NCBI GenBank assembly: GCA_963781195.1
Contig: CAWAEZ010000008.1
Span: forward strand, 62,001 to 126,000
From: JAJPKK01 sp963781195
GTDB lineage: Bacteria > Pseudomonadota > Alphaproteobacteria > Rhizobiales > Xanthobacteraceae
Direction: 5' to 3'
Length of the DNA stretch: 64,000 nt
Part shown: in pieces, positions 7,824 to 15,971 of the stretch
Layout of the letters: each line of letters starts with the position of its first letter
Position numbering within the stretch: position 1 is the first letter of the stretch
The notes under the pieces: generated by a model
Database searches by the model: none
What the model saw: only the letters and a program-made list of their open reading frames with translations
Told to the model about the DNA's origin: nothing
Translations under genes and position numbers: made by a program

Positions 7824-8972
7824 CTACTCCGCCGCCTGCGGCATGGCGACGGGCTCGACCATGTGCCGCTTCCAGTTCTGGTAGAGACCGCGGTGCTGGG
7901 TCTCGTCGGACATCGTCCCCGTCATGTAGCCGTGGCGCATCTCTTCGCGATCGAGCCCGCGGGAGAACACCAGCCATTCGACGGCGCCGCTCTGCAGCCC
8001 CTCCTGGGTGCGCTCGAAGATTTCCATGTCGTCGGTGAAGAAGGTGCCGGCGGCGCCGAACTCGAACTCCTGGTCGCGCATGCGCTGGATGTTGACCGCG
8101 TCCGGAACGCCTTCGAGCCGCACGACATTGGTGTAGATCTCGGTACGGTCGACGGCGACCGGGCGAATGGTTCGGATCTGGCTGCGCAGCACCACGAGGT
8201 TGGGGAAGATCACGAGGTTGAAGCCGCCGGACAGGCCGGCATCGACCGGCATGGGTCCCCAATCGGTGTGGTCGGTGACGCCATGGCCGTCCATGGCGAT
8301 CACGCAGCCGCGGCCCTGCTGATAGATCTTCATCGCCTCCGGGGTCACGGCGCTCTGATGCAGCGCTCCGACATGATACGGATCGACCCCGTTCTCGATC
8401 TGGTACTTCCAGTTCCCCTTGTAGGCGCATTTCTGCATGCCCTTGAAGAGGGCGATCTTCCCGCTCGGCGACACCGTGGCATAGGCGTCGAGGAATTTCG
8501 TCACCCCGCCGAGGTGCTCCTCGAGGGTCGGGCCTTCCTCGGTCATGCAGCCGAAGATGAAGCCCTGATAGGTGGCGACGCGCGCCACTTTGGCGAGCCC
8601 CAGCTTCTCGCGGTCGAACGACGCGCCGTAGCCCTGCGGCATCGGCACCCCGATCAGCCGGCCGGAATTATCGTAGGTCCAGGCATGGTAGGGACAGCGG
8701 AAATGCCGGCTGTTGCCGGTTTCATGCTGGCAGACGACCGGGCCGCGGTGGCGGCAGCGGTTGATCAGGGCGGTCACCGTGCCGTCGGCGAGGCGGCTGA
8801 CGATCACCGGATGGCGGCCGATATAGGTCGTCTTGTAGTCGCCGTGCTCTGGAATCTCCGCTTCATGGCCGATGAAGACCCAGGTGCGGCCGAAGATCCG
8901 CTCCATCTCGAGGTCGAAGATGGCTGGGTCGGTGTAGATGTCGCGGTGGACCGAATCGCTGCGAATGAGAAT
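7824..8972 (-). CDS. Aromatic-ring-hydroxylating dioxygenase, alpha (large) subunit, start codon unclear
   Basis: The catalytic subunit carries a Rieske [2Fe-2S] site, C-x-H in 'NRCRHRG' and C-x2-H in 'CPYHAW', then a mononuclear iron motif with Asp-x2-His-x4-His in 'VDPYHVGALH', and a later acidic residue in 'FFTDDMEIF'. It would cis-dihydroxylate an aromatic or heteroaromatic ring using electrons from an unlinked reductase. Homology runs back to 'ILIRSDSVHRDIYTDP', but no in-frame ATG, GTG or TTG exists between the upstream stop (9005) and that segment. The first in-frame ATG (8906) would delete about 15 conserved residues. A TTG at 8989-8991, well spaced after AAAGGAGA, is one base out of frame. 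The end given here is an ATT codon and is provisional. Confidence 0.82.
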   Translation of the reverse strand: MLIRSDSVHRDIYTDPAIFDLEMERIFGRTWVFIGHEAEIPEHGDYKTTYIGRHPVIVSRLADGTVTALINRCRHRGPVVCQHETGNSRHFRCPYHAWTYDNSGRLIGVPMPQGYGASFDREKLGLAKVARVATYQGFIFGCMTEEGPTLEEHLGGVTKFLDAYATVSPSGKIALFKGMQKCAYKGNWKYQIENGVDPYHVGALHQSAVTPEAMKIYQQGRGCVIAMDGHGVTDHTDWGPMPVDAGLSGGFNLVIFPNLVVLRSQIRTIRPVAVDRTEIYTNVVRLEGVPDAVNIQRMRDQEFEFGAAGTFFTDDMEIFERTQEGLQSGAVEWLVFSRGLDREEMRHGYMTGTMSDETQHRGLYQNWKRHMVEPVAMPQAAE

Positions 8973-9004
8973 TCTCGATCGGACGCTGCAAGCGATGTCT
9001 CCTT

Positions 9005-10429
9005 TCAGGTCGATGGGCCGCGGTTCGCGATGAGCGAGACGAGCGACCGCAGGTCGGGTTCTTCCTCGAGATGGAGAACCCGCTCGATGATGGCTTCGAC
9101 CCGCCGCGTTTCGAGAGGCCGCGCGGCGTGGCGGGCATTGGCTCTGAATTTGTCCGCCACGTGCGCCTCGTCGACCGGGCGCGACGGATGGCCATGTGGG
9201 CGGTCTATCCGCAGCGAGAAGGTGGCGCCGGACGTCGCCTGAATCTCGACCATGCCGGGTTCGAGGCCGCTCGGGTTGGCGAGCCTGGGGTCGAGCCGGT
9301 GCTCGATGCGCGCTGCCATCGAAAGCGTGGCGGGATCCGACCGGCCGTCGCGGCCGAAGTCGGCGAGGCCGACCCTTCCGTGCACGATCGCCGTGGCGAC
9401 GATGAAGGGAATGCTGTTCATCGCCGCGGCGGCGCCGGGGGGCCGCCGTCGCATCTCTTCCGGCTCGCACATCACGCTCCCCCACGGGCCGACATGCAGG
9501 CGGACGCGCGCGATGCCGCTGGCTGCGAGGCCGTGCGCGGCCATGAGGCTCAGCGCCGCCTCGACGAAGGCGTGGCTGACCAGTGTGCCGGGCATCGTCT
9601 TGAAGCACCGTTCGAGCGACACGAAATGCTCGCCGAGCCCCTCGGTGAGCCTGTCGCGGTCGTAGCGGCCCTGGTAATAGGCGGCGAACAGCCCGGCCTC
9701 GCCGGCGAGTGGTTCGCCGCGCGCGAGCACGCCGTGACGCGCCATCAGGGCGCTGTTGACGCCGCCCTGATTGCTCAGGCCCGCATAGAGGCACTTCCCG
9801 ACGCTCGCCGCCGCATGCACCACCATCTCCTCGGTGCCGGCCGCCTGCATGAGCGCGAGGCCGAACGCGCTCGCCATGTCGTCGGCGTCGAGACCGAGCA
9901 GGTTGCCGCAGGCGGCCGCCGCGCTGAAATAGCCGAACACCTGGGTCGACAGCATGCGCGGCAGGCCGCTGCCGGCATGGGCGGCAAGGGCGGCCGCAAG
10001 GCGCGACTGCACCTCGCAACCCACCGCAACGGCGGCGAGGAAAGCGCGCCCGCTGACCGGCACGTCGACGGTCTCGCTCACCGCGAGCACCCCCGGCACC
10101 ACGCACACGGCGACGTGGATCTGCGGATGCTCGATGATGTCGTCGTAATCGAGCGCCCGGGCATGGACGGCATTGGCCAGCGCGGCCTGGGCGGCACCGA
10201 GCCGCGCCCCGGAAGACCACAGCGTCGCCCTGCCGCCGTCGGACTGTGTCGTTGCGAATGCGACGATCTCGTCGCAGCCTTCGCCGAGGCCCGAACCGGC
10301 GAGCGCGGTCCCGATCGTGTCCAGTACGGAGAGTCGCGTGTGGGCCGCGACCGCGGCGGGGAGGTCCTGATAGCGAAGGCCGGCGGCGAATCTCGACAGC
10401 GCGTCGGTCGGCCGGACGTCGGGCCGCAT
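9005..10429 (-). CDS. MmgE/PrpD-family protein (2-methylcitrate dehydratase-like)
   Basis: This is a 474-residue cytosolic protein with the all-alpha N-terminal domain ('LSRFAAGLRYQDLPAAV', 'LDTIGTALAGS') and family segments such as 'ANAVHARALDYDDI', 'FGYFSAAAACGNLLGL', 'KCLYAGLSNQGG' and 'PFIVATAIVHG'. Family members include 2-methylcitrate dehydratase, cis-aconitate decarboxylase and many hydro-lyases or isomerases of catabolic operons. It lies directly upstream of the dioxygenase alpha gene, so it may process a ring-cleavage acid. I start at the ATG at 10429; a GTG at 10462 is an alternative. Paralogues vary widely in activity, so only the family is secure. Confidence 0.88.
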   Translation of the reverse strand: MRPDVRPTDALSRFAAGLRYQDLPAAVAAHTRLSVLDTIGTALAGSGLGEGCDEIVAFATTQSDGGRATLWSSGARLGAAQAALANAVHARALDYDDIIEHPQIHVAVCVVPGVLAVSETVDVPVSGRAFLAAVAVGCEVQSRLAAALAAHAGSGLPRMLSTQVFGYFSAAAACGNLLGLDADDMASAFGLALMQAAGTEEMVVHAAASVGKCLYAGLSNQGGVNSALMARHGVLARGEPLAGEAGLFAAYYQGRYDRDRLTEGLGEHFVSLERCFKTMPGTLVSHAFVEAALSLMAAHGLAASGIARVRLHVGPWGSVMCEPEEMRRRPPGAAAAMNSIPFIVATAIVHGRVGLADFGRDGRSDPATLSMAARIEHRLDPRLANPSGLEPGMVEIQATSGATFSLRIDRPHGHPSRPVDEAHVADKFRANARHAARPLETRRVEAIIERVLHLEEEPDLRSLVSLIANRGPST

Positions 10430-10825
10430 CGCGGTCGTTCGCGTGAGTTGACTTGCTTCCACGTTTTGCACGCCGCATGGGGAAGGCTTCGGCGCGCAGA
10501 CCCGCCGCGGCAGGTCTCGCACCGAGCTTCGATCGGAACGACAGGCGAGCGCGGTGTTGCGCCTTCGCGGCAGAATTAAAAGGAGACTTCCGCGGCAGCA
10601 ATTAGGATCGGCCGCCGCCTGAATCAGCTTTCCTGACGCAGGCTGCGCCGCGTGGTCGCCATAAGTGGTCGCCATGAGCTGCGGCTGAATCAGAAAACCT
10701 GAATCCAGCGGTCGGCGAACCTTGTTGAGGTGGACTCCCGCGCCTTATAGTCATCCTCATCGGCGGTTCGCGCGAACCCATGGCGCGGCGCGGCGGCAGC
10801 ACGGTTCCCGACGGAAGCGAACGAC
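10430..10825. promoter_or_regulatory. Divergent intergenic region with short direct repeats
   Basis: This is about 395 bp between the leftward MmgE/PrpD-dioxygenase genes and the rightward VOC gene. GTGGTCGCCAT occurs at 10652-10662 and again at 10665-10675. GAATCAG-n3-4-CCTGA occurs at 10621 and 10687 (66 bp apart). Such paired sites suggest a regulator binding between divergent promoters. No further gene is evident. Confidence 0.4.
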
Positions 10826-11257
10826 ATGAGCCCCATCCCAGCGCGCTACAACGGCATCGATCACGTCGTGCTTCGGGTCACCGACATCGAGCGGACCCTA
10901 GGCTTTTATAAGACCGTGCTCGGACTGACGGTCGAGCGCATCTTCGAGAAGATCGGTCTTTACCAGATCCGCTGCGGCGCCAACCTCATCGACATCTCTC
11001 CCCTCAAGCTCGGCGAGTCCCTCGCCGAGCCCGCGCAGCGGGGCATCGAACACCTCTGTCTCAGCATCGAGGCGGATCTCGACGAGGTTGAGGCGGCGCT
11101 CGCGGCGCATGGTGTCCCCATCGTAATGGGGCCGATGGAAGTCTACGGCGCGCGCGGCTTCGGCACCTCGGTCTACATCAGGGATCCTGACGGCTACGAC
11201 ATCGAGCTCAAGGTCGGCTATGCGCGGAACCCGGTCCGGTTTCCGGCCGCCAGTTGA
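10826..11257 (+). CDS. VOC-superfamily (glyoxalase/extradiol dioxygenase-like) protein
   Basis: This 143-residue single-domain vicinal-oxygen-chelate protein contains paired beta-alpha-beta-beta-beta modules: 'GIDHVVLRVTDIERTLGFYKTVLGL' first, then 'GIEHLCLSIEAD' and 'SVYIRDPDGYDIELK'. Metal-ligand positions are the His in 'IDHVV', the His in 'IEHLCL' and the Glu in 'YDIELK'. VOC enzymes act as lyases, isomerases, epimerases or ring-cleaving dioxygenases; this length fits lactoylglutathione-lyase-like or small extradiol forms. Its stop overlaps the frame of the downstream alpha/beta hydrolase, suggesting one transcript. Confidence 0.88.
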   Translation: MSPIPARYNGIDHVVLRVTDIERTLGFYKTVLGLTVERIFEKIGLYQIRCGANLIDISPLKLGESLAEPAQRGIEHLCLSIEADLDEVEAALAAHGVPIVMGPMEVYGARGFGTSVYIRDPDGYDIELKVGYARNPVRFPAAS

Positions 11258-11271
11258 CCCCTTCGGTCGCC

Positions 11272-12102
11272 ATGCCCACCACCAGCGGCTTCGTGCACAA
11301 TGGCGACCTGCGCCTGCGCTACGTGGCGTGGGCGCCCGACGGCGAGGCCGCCGGGCGTGTTCCGACCGTCGTGCTGCTGCATGGGCTGCGCGCCTATGCC
11401 CATTGGTTCGACGAACTCACCGGCGCTGCACGTGACGATTTCCGGCTGATCGCGCTCGATCAGCGTGGGCGCGGCGGCAGCGCCTGGTCGCCGGACGGGG
11501 CCTACACCACCGACGCCTATGTCGCCGACCTCGAGCACCTCGTCGACCAGCTCGGCCTCGATCGCTTCGGCCTGGTGGGACATTCGATGGGTGGCACCAA
11601 TGCGGTGAACTATGCCGCGCGTCATCCCGACCGCGTAAAAGCTCTGGTCATCGTCGACAGCGCACCGGAGCTCGACATGCGAGGTATTTCGCGCATTCGC
11701 GAGGAGATGGCGCGCACGCCGGCGGATTTCGCGGCGCGCGAAGACGCCTGGGCCTTCCTGCGGGGTCTCCATGTGCGGGCGTCCGAGACGAGCCTCACGA
11801 CCCGCCTCGAATGGATGCTCAAGCCGGAGCCGGACGGCAGACTTTCGTGGCGGATCGACCCGGCGATCTTCACCCGGATGACGCCGGATCCGCCGCAGCG
11901 CACCTGGACCGCGCTCGCCCATATCCCGTGCCCCACGCTCGTCGTGCGAGCCGGAGAATCCGACCTCGTGACGCCCGAGGTCGTGTCGCGCATGCTGGCC
12001 GCGCTGCCGCGCGGCAGTGCCGTGGAGATCGCCGCCGCCGGGCACATGGTGCTGGAGGACAACCCCGCGGGATTTCAACGCCGCGGTCATCCCGTTCCTT
12101 AA
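11272..12102 (+). CDS. Alpha/beta hydrolase, C-terminal end altered by a frameshift
   Basis: A cytosolic hydrolase with oxyanion motif 'LLHGLRAYAHW', nucleophile elbow GHSMGG, acid Asp in 'AGESDLVTPE' and His in 'AAAGHMVLED'. It could be an esterase, lactonase or C-C hydrolase. The last residues read in frame after 'DNPAG' are FQRRGHPVP. Removing one T from the TTT at 12073-12075 gives FNAAVIPFLKQAMAD ending at a TGA at 12119-12121, which is a normal alpha/beta-hydrolase C-terminal helix. So there is a one-base insertion (natural or sequencing error) after all catalytic residues. I use the ATG at 11272; a TTG at 11254 overlapping the VOC stop is also possible. Confidence 0.85.
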   Translation: MPTTSGFVHNGDLRLRYVAWAPDGEAAGRVPTVVLLHGLRAYAHWFDELTGAARDDFRLIALDQRGRGGSAWSPDGAYTTDAYVADLEHLVDQLGLDRFGLVGHSMGGTNAVNYAARHPDRVKALVIVDSAPELDMRGISRIREEMARTPADFAAREDAWAFLRGLHVRASETSLTTRLEWMLKPEPDGRLSWRIDPAIFTRMTPDPPQRTWTALAHIPCPTLVVRAGESDLVTPEVVSRMLAALPRGSAVEIAAAGHMVLEDNPAGFQRRGHPVP

Positions 12103-12131
12103 GCAGGCGATGGCGGATTGAAGGCTTTGCG

Positions 12132-12773
12132 TTACGTGACGGGCGACAGGTTCGGTGTGATCCCCGGCATCACGACGAAGCCGTCGAGCTGTTTGACGCG
12201 ATCGATCCAGCGCCACATCGCCGGATAGCGCTCGAGCGGCAGGCCGCCGTCGGCAGCGAGCGCGGCCGGCGGGAACACGGCGATGTCGGCGATCGTTGCA
12301 TGCGCCCCGCCGGCCAGCCAATGGTGTCCGAGGATCTCGCCTTCGGCGAGGTGGTCGTCGAGCACGGTCAGCGCGGCGCCAGCGCGCGCAAACAGGCCCG
12401 GCGGATCATGGGGCACGCTGGTGACGCGGTTCATCCGCAGCAGCGAGACGGCGGCGAGATCGTGGCAGGCAAAGGCGAGCCACACGGCCACCTTGCCTGC
12501 CGTCGACGGATCGCGCGGCAGCCAGCGTCGCGCGACGTCGTAGCGAAGTGCCAGATAGGTGAGGATCGCTTGCGGATCGCGCAGCACGAGATCGTCGACC
12601 TGAAGCACCGGGATCCGGCCCAGCGGATTGATCGACAGGAATGCGGCGGTCTCGGTTTCCCGCCCCGGATGGAGGTTTATCTTGTGGGGCGTGTATTCGA
12701 TACGCAGGATCGATAGCAGCAGACGGACCTTGTAGCAGTCGTCGCTGAGAATGTAGTCGTAGAGCGTCATCAT
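12132..12773 (-). CDS. Glutathione S-transferase-family protein
   Basis: This 213-residue protein has an N-terminal thioredoxin-like domain (residues 2-80, starting 'MTLYDYILSDDCYKVRLLLSIL', with the cis-Pro segment 'GRIPVLQVDD' and 'DPQAILTYLA') and an all-helical C-terminal domain with the GST N-capping region ('GAHATIADIAVFP'). It could be a catalytic GST (isomerase, dehalogenase) or a non-catalytic assembly factor. It is the last gene of the leftward set with two complementary Rieske-oxygenase polypeptides. In the caffeine system, the GST-like NdmE helps assemble the Rieske-lacking NdmC with NdmD, which makes the placement suggestive. Confidence 0.9.
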   Translation of the reverse strand: MMTLYDYILSDDCYKVRLLLSILRIEYTPHKINLHPGRETETAAFLSINPLGRIPVLQVDDLVLRDPQAILTYLALRYDVARRWLPRDPSTAGKVAVWLAFACHDLAAVSLLRMNRVTSVPHDPPGLFARAGAALTVLDDHLAEGEILGHHWLAGGAHATIADIAVFPPAALAADGGLPLERYPAMWRWIDRVKQLDGFVVMPGITPNLSPVT

Positions 12774-12834
12774 CCGGTCGATTTGTCATTGCGGCGAACG
12801 GTGCGGCGGGATGCCGCCCGGTTCGCAGGCGCTG

Positions 12835-13704
12835 TCAGGCGGGCGTGCGTTCGAGGCCGAACTGCAGCCCCGATTTATCGAGCCATCGCCGATACGCGAT
12901 CGAGCTCGCATCGGAGAGCGTCGGAATTTCGCGGCGTGGATGGACCGGCAGCTTCTTCGGACGCTGGTGGATCAGGATCGCCCGGTCCTGCGCGAAGATC
13001 TCGTGATAGAAATGCAGGATCTGCGTGCTCTTGTTGTTGTCGTCGAACAGCAGCGCAAAGGAATGCACCGTGCACAACTCCTCCTCGTGCGGCTGCAGGA
13101 ACAGGCCGATGAGGTCTTTCTCGCCGGGGCGCACCATGCTGTCCTTGTAGATGATCGAAATGAATGCCGAGGGCACCCGGTAGTCGTAGTGGACGTTCGC
13201 GCTGAGGCCTGCGGCGGCCGATGCCTTGGGCTGCAGGAAGCTGCAGCCCGTGGCCCACAGCTCGGCACGGTCCTCGCGGAACTCGACGTTGTATTGCGGC
13301 ACTTCCGCCGATTCGAGCCCGCCGAGCGTGCCGGTGTGCACGAAGGAGAAATGCGAGAGGTCGAAGAAGTTCTCGATGACGCGCTGGCCCGAGGTGGGCA
13401 CGCCGATGCGGCCGCGATAGATCAGCCGCCGGCCCGCTTCCTGGAATTCGGGGATGGCGACGATGTCATGGTCCGGCCGGCCGAGCGCCACCCACAGGAA
13501 GGTGTAGCGCTCGATCACCGGGAGGATCGTCTGCGTGCCATCGTCGCCATGCGCTACCGCCCGCGTTGCGCCCGACGCGTCGCGCGACACGGTGAGCGGC
13601 TGGCCGAGCAGGACGGTGTCCTCCGAACAGCCCGGCGGAATCTCGGACTCGTGGGCCACCACGTACCAATCGTTCAGTGCTACCGCGTCTGTGGTTCTCG
13701 CCAT
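12835..13704 (-). CDS. Rieske-type oxygenase catalytic subunit lacking the Rieske cluster
   Basis: This 289-residue protein has the complete mononuclear non-heme iron site of vanillate-demethylase-like oxygenases: N-x2-D-x2-H-x4-H at residues 112-123 (Asp115, His118, His123) and the third ligand Asp240 in 'IFAQD'. It begins like a Rieske oxygenase ('NDWYVVAHESEIPPG', 'TVLLGQPLTVSRD'), but the lobe that should hold C-x-H and C-x2-H is absent: 'ATRAV' passes almost directly to 'ILPVIERYTFLWVALG'. It must receive electrons from another protein, most simply the Rieske protein encoded 16 bp upstream. Likely chemistry is demethylation or hydroxylation; the substrate is unknown. Confidence 0.85.
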   Translation of the reverse strand: MARTTDAVALNDWYVVAHESEIPPGCSEDTVLLGQPLTVSRDASGATRAVAHGDDGTQTILPVIERYTFLWVALGRPDHDIVAIPEFQEAGRRLIYRGRIGVPTSGQRVIENFFDLSHFSFVHTGTLGGLESAEVPQYNVEFREDRAELWATGCSFLQPKASAAAGLSANVHYDYRVPSAFISIIYKDSMVRPGEKDLIGLFLQPHEEELCTVHSFALLFDDNNKSTQILHFYHEIFAQDRAILIHQRPKKLPVHPRREIPTLSDASSIAYRRWLDKSGLQFGLERTPA

Positions 13705-13720
13705 GGTTCGCCTCGATGGA

Positions 13721-14593
13721 TCAGGCCGGCACCTGCTCCGGTGCCATTTGGACAAAGGCGTCGCGCACCCGCAGCACGGCAGGAGACTGGCCGAGCTGAG
13801 GAAGATCACGCCGCAGCGCTACCAGGAATTGGTTAAGCGCGAGCTTGAGCGCCGGTGTTCCCGGCGGCCCGACCGCGAGGTGGATCGCGCAGGCGCCCGG
13901 CTCGGTGGGCTGGATGAGCGCGCGATAGGTCACCATGGTGCCGGTGTCGGTGCCGGTGAGGGCGCAGGAGACGACGCCCGGCAGTTCCATGTTCGCGCTG
14001 AAGCGGCGCTCGCCGGCGCTCGCGCTGAGCGCGACGGCGCCTGCGCCGGTCTGCCGCAGGGAGGACTCGCCGAAGGTGCGCCACAACGCCCCGTCGGCCG
14101 GCGGGTCGGTCTCCGGGACGCAGGTCATCAGGCTCGCCATCGCAATGTCCATGTCGGCCGGCACATGCATGCTGCGCACCGGACTGAGATCGGCGACGGC
14201 GTGAGGCTGCGACGAGGATGGCTCGCCGAGGCAGACCCAGACATAGCCGTTCTGTTCGGCGACCGGATAGATCCGCGCCCGCGCCGCCCGCGACGGCGCG
14301 AGCTGCGGGTGCGCCGGGATGTGATGGCAGTGGCCGTCCGGGCCGAACGTCCAGCCGTGATACGGGCATATGAGCGAATTGCCGCTTGTCGCGCCGAGCG
14401 AGAGACGCATGCCGCGGTGGGGACAGCGGTCGCGCCACGCGCTCGGGCGCCCGTCATGCGCGCGCCACACCACGATGTTTTCGCCGCTCAGCACGCTCGG
14501 CAGAATCTGACCGGGCCGCAGGTCGCGGCTCGCGGTCACGGCGTACCACGACCACGGATTTATGGTCTTGATGCTGGGTACGGTCGCGGTCAT
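13721..14593 (-). CDS. Rieske [2Fe-2S] protein with degenerate oxygenase domain (electron-donor partner)
   Basis: This 290-residue protein has an intact Rieske domain: CPHRG (Cys57, His59) and CPYHGW (Cys76, His79), preceded by 'NPWSWYAV' as in vanillate-demethylase-like oxygenases. Its C-terminal half keeps the length of an oxygenase domain, but no D-x2-H-x4-H motif is visible, so it should not bind the catalytic iron. It therefore complements the next gene, which has the iron site but no Rieske cluster. I use the ATG at 14593; an ATG at 14671 with upstream GAGG would add 26 residues and is a real alternative. It is divergent from the LysR gene. Confidence 0.83.
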   Translation of the reverse strand: MTATVPSIKTINPWSWYAVTASRDLRPGQILPSVLSGENIVVWRAHDGRPSAWRDRCPHRGMRLSLGATSGNSLICPYHGWTFGPDGHCHHIPAHPQLAPSRAARARIYPVAEQNGYVWVCLGEPSSSQPHAVADLSPVRSMHVPADMDIAMASLMTCVPETDPPADGALWRTFGESSLRQTGAGAVALSASAGERRFSANMELPGVVSCALTGTDTGTMVTYRALIQPTEPGACAIHLAVGPPGTPALKLALNQFLVALRRDLPQLGQSPAVLRVRDAFVQMAPEQVPA

Positions 14594-14908
14594 CACGCGC
14601 CTGCCGTCGACGACCGGGGGACGCTGCAGCCGGCGCCCGATCGGCGTCGTGCCGCGCGCGAAACGAGGCATGCTGCCTCAGCCGGGGACGAAGGCGTGTG
14701 CAATGCGATCAAGGTGTCGGCCATGGCGGCGGATGCTAAAGCGCTGCTCGCCGGGTGACAAATCGGGAAAGCCCGCTTCGGCATCAGAAATTCTGCACTG
14801 CCGGGGTCATGGTACGCTTCTTGCCTCGCTGAATCTCCGAATTCGGCAGGCGGCTCCGATCGCGGTTCGATCGAGCGGCGAGCCGAACGGCCCGCGCGGA
14901 GAAGTACA
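14594..14908. promoter_or_regulatory. Divergent promoter region between LysR gene and split-oxygenase genes
   Basis: The region holds a perfect palindrome CCGAATTCGG at 14837-14846 and paired CGATCG sites (14857-14862 and 14868-14873) separated by 5 bp, 36-72 bp before the LysR start. LysR proteins usually bind such a shared region and activate the divergent operon. No exact T-N11-A site stands out. The leftward gene may begin at 14671, which would shorten the region. Confidence 0.4.
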
Positions 14909-15886
14909 ATGGCCAGCATGGTGCTACCGTTCGGCGAAGCCTTCTCGGACGCGACGCCGGAACTCGTGGCGGCGGCCGGCGGAGTTCCCAGGGTCACGCT
15001 GCGGCAGCTCGTGTATTTCGCGGCGGCCGCGGAGAAGGAGAGCGCGCTCCGCGCCGCCGTCGAACTCAACGTTTCGCCGCCTGCGATTTCCGGCGCGATT
15101 TCGGGCCTCGAGGATATTCTCGGGGAGCAACTGTTCATCCGGCGTCATGCGCGCGGACTGGTCCTCACCGAGGCGGGTCACCATCTGCTGCTCGAGGCGC
15201 GCGACATCATCGGCCGCGTCCGTGAGATCGAGTTGGTCCGGCTCGGCCGCTCATGCAAGTTGCGCACGCGGATTTCGCTGGGCTGCCTGGGCGACATCGC
15301 GCCGTGCCTGCTGCCGCCGCTGGTGCGGGCCTTCAACAAGCATTATCCGAATGTCGAGGTCCGCTGGGTGACGGGCGAGCACTCGGGCCTGATGCAGCGG
15401 CTCGAGGACGGCAATCTCGACGTCATCATCGTCCTCGATTTCGACCTCAACCCCTCGCTGCATTCGACCTTGTTGCAGCCGAGCCCGGTCTACTGCGTGC
15501 TGCCGGAAGGGCATCCGCTCGCCGACCAGAGCGTGTCGCTGCAGCGCCTGTCGCGCGAGCCCTTCATCATGCTCGATATCGCGCGCACCCGCGATTATTT
15601 CCTCTCGGTGTTCGGCGAGTTCGGGCTGCAGCCCAATGTCAGCCATCGCGTCACGTCAGCCGCAATGGTTCGCAGCATGGTGGCGAACGGCTTCGGATAT
15701 TCGCTGCTCAACTTCTGCGTGCCGGACCGCGACGGCATCGTCTACCGTCCGCTGGATGGTCCCGTGCGGCCGTCCAACCTCGTGGCGCTGCGCCAGCACC
15801 GGCGGCGTCCCTCGAAGCTGATGAACGATCTCCTGGAACAGGCGCGAACGATCACGCAGACGTGCGGCCTGATGCCTCTCCAGTGA
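14909..15886 (+). CDS. LysR-family transcriptional regulator
   Basis: This 325-residue regulator has an N-terminal winged helix-turn-helix (about residues 28-88: 'TLRQLVYFAAAAEKESALRAA', 'SPPAISGAISGLEDILGEQLF') and a periplasmic-binding-like effector domain (about 115-310). GGAGAAG precedes the ATG. It is divergent from the split Rieske-oxygenase/GST genes and probably controls them in response to substrate. It converges on the ABC permease gene that ends at 15972, so it could also influence that transporter. Confidence 0.93.
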   Translation: MASMVLPFGEAFSDATPELVAAAGGVPRVTLRQLVYFAAAAEKESALRAAVELNVSPPAISGAISGLEDILGEQLFIRRHARGLVLTEAGHHLLLEARDIIGRVREIELVRLGRSCKLRTRISLGCLGDIAPCLLPPLVRAFNKHYPNVEVRWVTGEHSGLMQRLEDGNLDVIIVLDFDLNPSLHSTLLQPSPVYCVLPEGHPLADQSVSLQRLSREPFIMLDIARTRDYFLSVFGEFGLQPNVSHRVTSAAMVRSMVANGFGYSLLNFCVPDRDGIVYRPLDGPVRPSNLVALRQHRRRPSKLMNDLLEQARTITQTCGLMPLQ

Positions 15887-15971
15887 GGCTCTGCAGTGAC
15901 GGCGCCGTGCCGACTTCGGCCGTTCTTTGACGGCTCTTCTTTGAGCCTCCGCGGCGCGCGCGGCGCAGTCG

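Noticed and set aside
8973..10601. Upstream extension of the dioxygenase alpha frame to a 925-codon ORF
   Set aside because: The extension is antiparallel-style Arg/Pro-rich translation overlapping the MmgE/PrpD gene on the same strand and carries no homology; it reflects high GC.
14562..15371. Plus-strand ORF overlapping the LysR gene
   Set aside because: Its translation is Arg/Ser-rich in an alternative frame; the LysR frame has full helix-turn-helix and effector homology.
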